Assembly (NCBI GenBank): GCA_024277605.1
Contig: JAJRUU010000045.1
Location: 1 to 5,446, forward strand
Reading direction: 5' to 3'
Source: a bacterium
Lineage (GTDB): Bacteria; SZUA-182; SZUA-191; JAJRXT01
DNA length: 5,446 nt
This document shows, one piece after another, positions 5,387-5,446 of this stretch. The position numbers were made by a program, and so were the translations under genes. Under the pieces are notes generated by a model. That model did not search any database. It saw only the letters and a program-made list of their open reading frames with translations, and was not told the origin of the DNA. The stretch's first letter is position 1; every line of letters begins with the position of its first letter.

Positions 5387-5446
5387 TTAATAATCGAATA
5401 AATTCAACTGGATACAACCAGATGTTTCAGTTTTTTGGTAATCACA
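5387..5446 (-). CDS. C-terminal end of an unidentified protein, possibly a transposase (runs off the right edge)
   Basis: Nineteen codons are open to the right edge and end with TAA at 5387-5389. They encode CDYQKTETSGCIQLNLFDY. The ending resembles, from memory, C-termini of DDE transposases of anaerobic Bacillota (a QLxLF-type tail), but nothing this short can settle it. If so, the sequence 3' of the stop (about 5361-5386) would hold the end of the insertion sequence. Its neighbour rnj has its own promoter candidate, so the two are probably separate transcription units. It may also be an ordinary gene tail or an open frame by chance. Confidence 0.35.
   Translation of the reverse strand, partial: CDYQKTETSGCIQLNLFDY

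Overview
The window reads as chromosomal DNA of a low-to-mid GC, Gram-positive-type anaerobe, most likely a Clostridia-class member of the Bacillota. The reasons are an RNase J of the B. subtilis RnjA/RnjB type, a fused NnrE-NnrD repair enzyme, a dCACHE-type membrane sensor, and Shine-Dalgarno sites of the AAGG/AAGGA kind. The species cannot be named from this sequence. All recognised genes lie on the minus strand, so in transcription order the window reads from right to left.

Right to left: at the edge (5387-5446) is the last 19 codons of an unidentified minus-strand gene, perhaps a transposase tail. A roughly 150-base gap follows with a plausible sigma-A promoter (5306-5335) and a short GGGAC/GTCCC inverted repeat. 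Next is rnj (3558-5237), a complete ribonuclease J. The 307-base gap after it holds a structured repeat element (copy B, 3359-3548) and a 28-codon small ORF (3251-3337) whose stop codon abuts the start of uppP. uppP (2426-3250, undecaprenyl-diphosphatase) and nnr (871-2421, bifunctional NAD(P)HX epimerase/dehydratase) are separated by 4 bases and share coding and ribosome-binding sequence, so they are surely one transcript. A second gap holds copy A of the same repeat (732-840). The window ends inside the N-terminal part of a membrane-anchored Cache-domain sensor (1-715).

The complete genes are housekeeping: RNA processing and decay (rnj), recycling of the lipid carrier for cell-wall synthesis (uppP) and repair of damaged nicotinamide cofactors (nnr). 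They share no pathway; uppP and nnr are linked by tight packing, not by chemistry.

The least ordinary content is in the gaps. Two copies of one intergenic element share a 12-base left end, a nearly identical right end that is an imperfect inverted repeat of the left, and a roughly 73-base conserved core. Each copy is flanked by its own 4-base direct repeat (ATAA for A, TAAG for B). That is the signature of a small non-autonomous mobile element. The core can fold as a hairpin in the transcribed strand, and the two copies differ by transitions that keep the main stem paired. I see no CRISPR array, tRNA, rRNA, known riboswitch or clear rho-independent terminator, and no multi-gene novel system.
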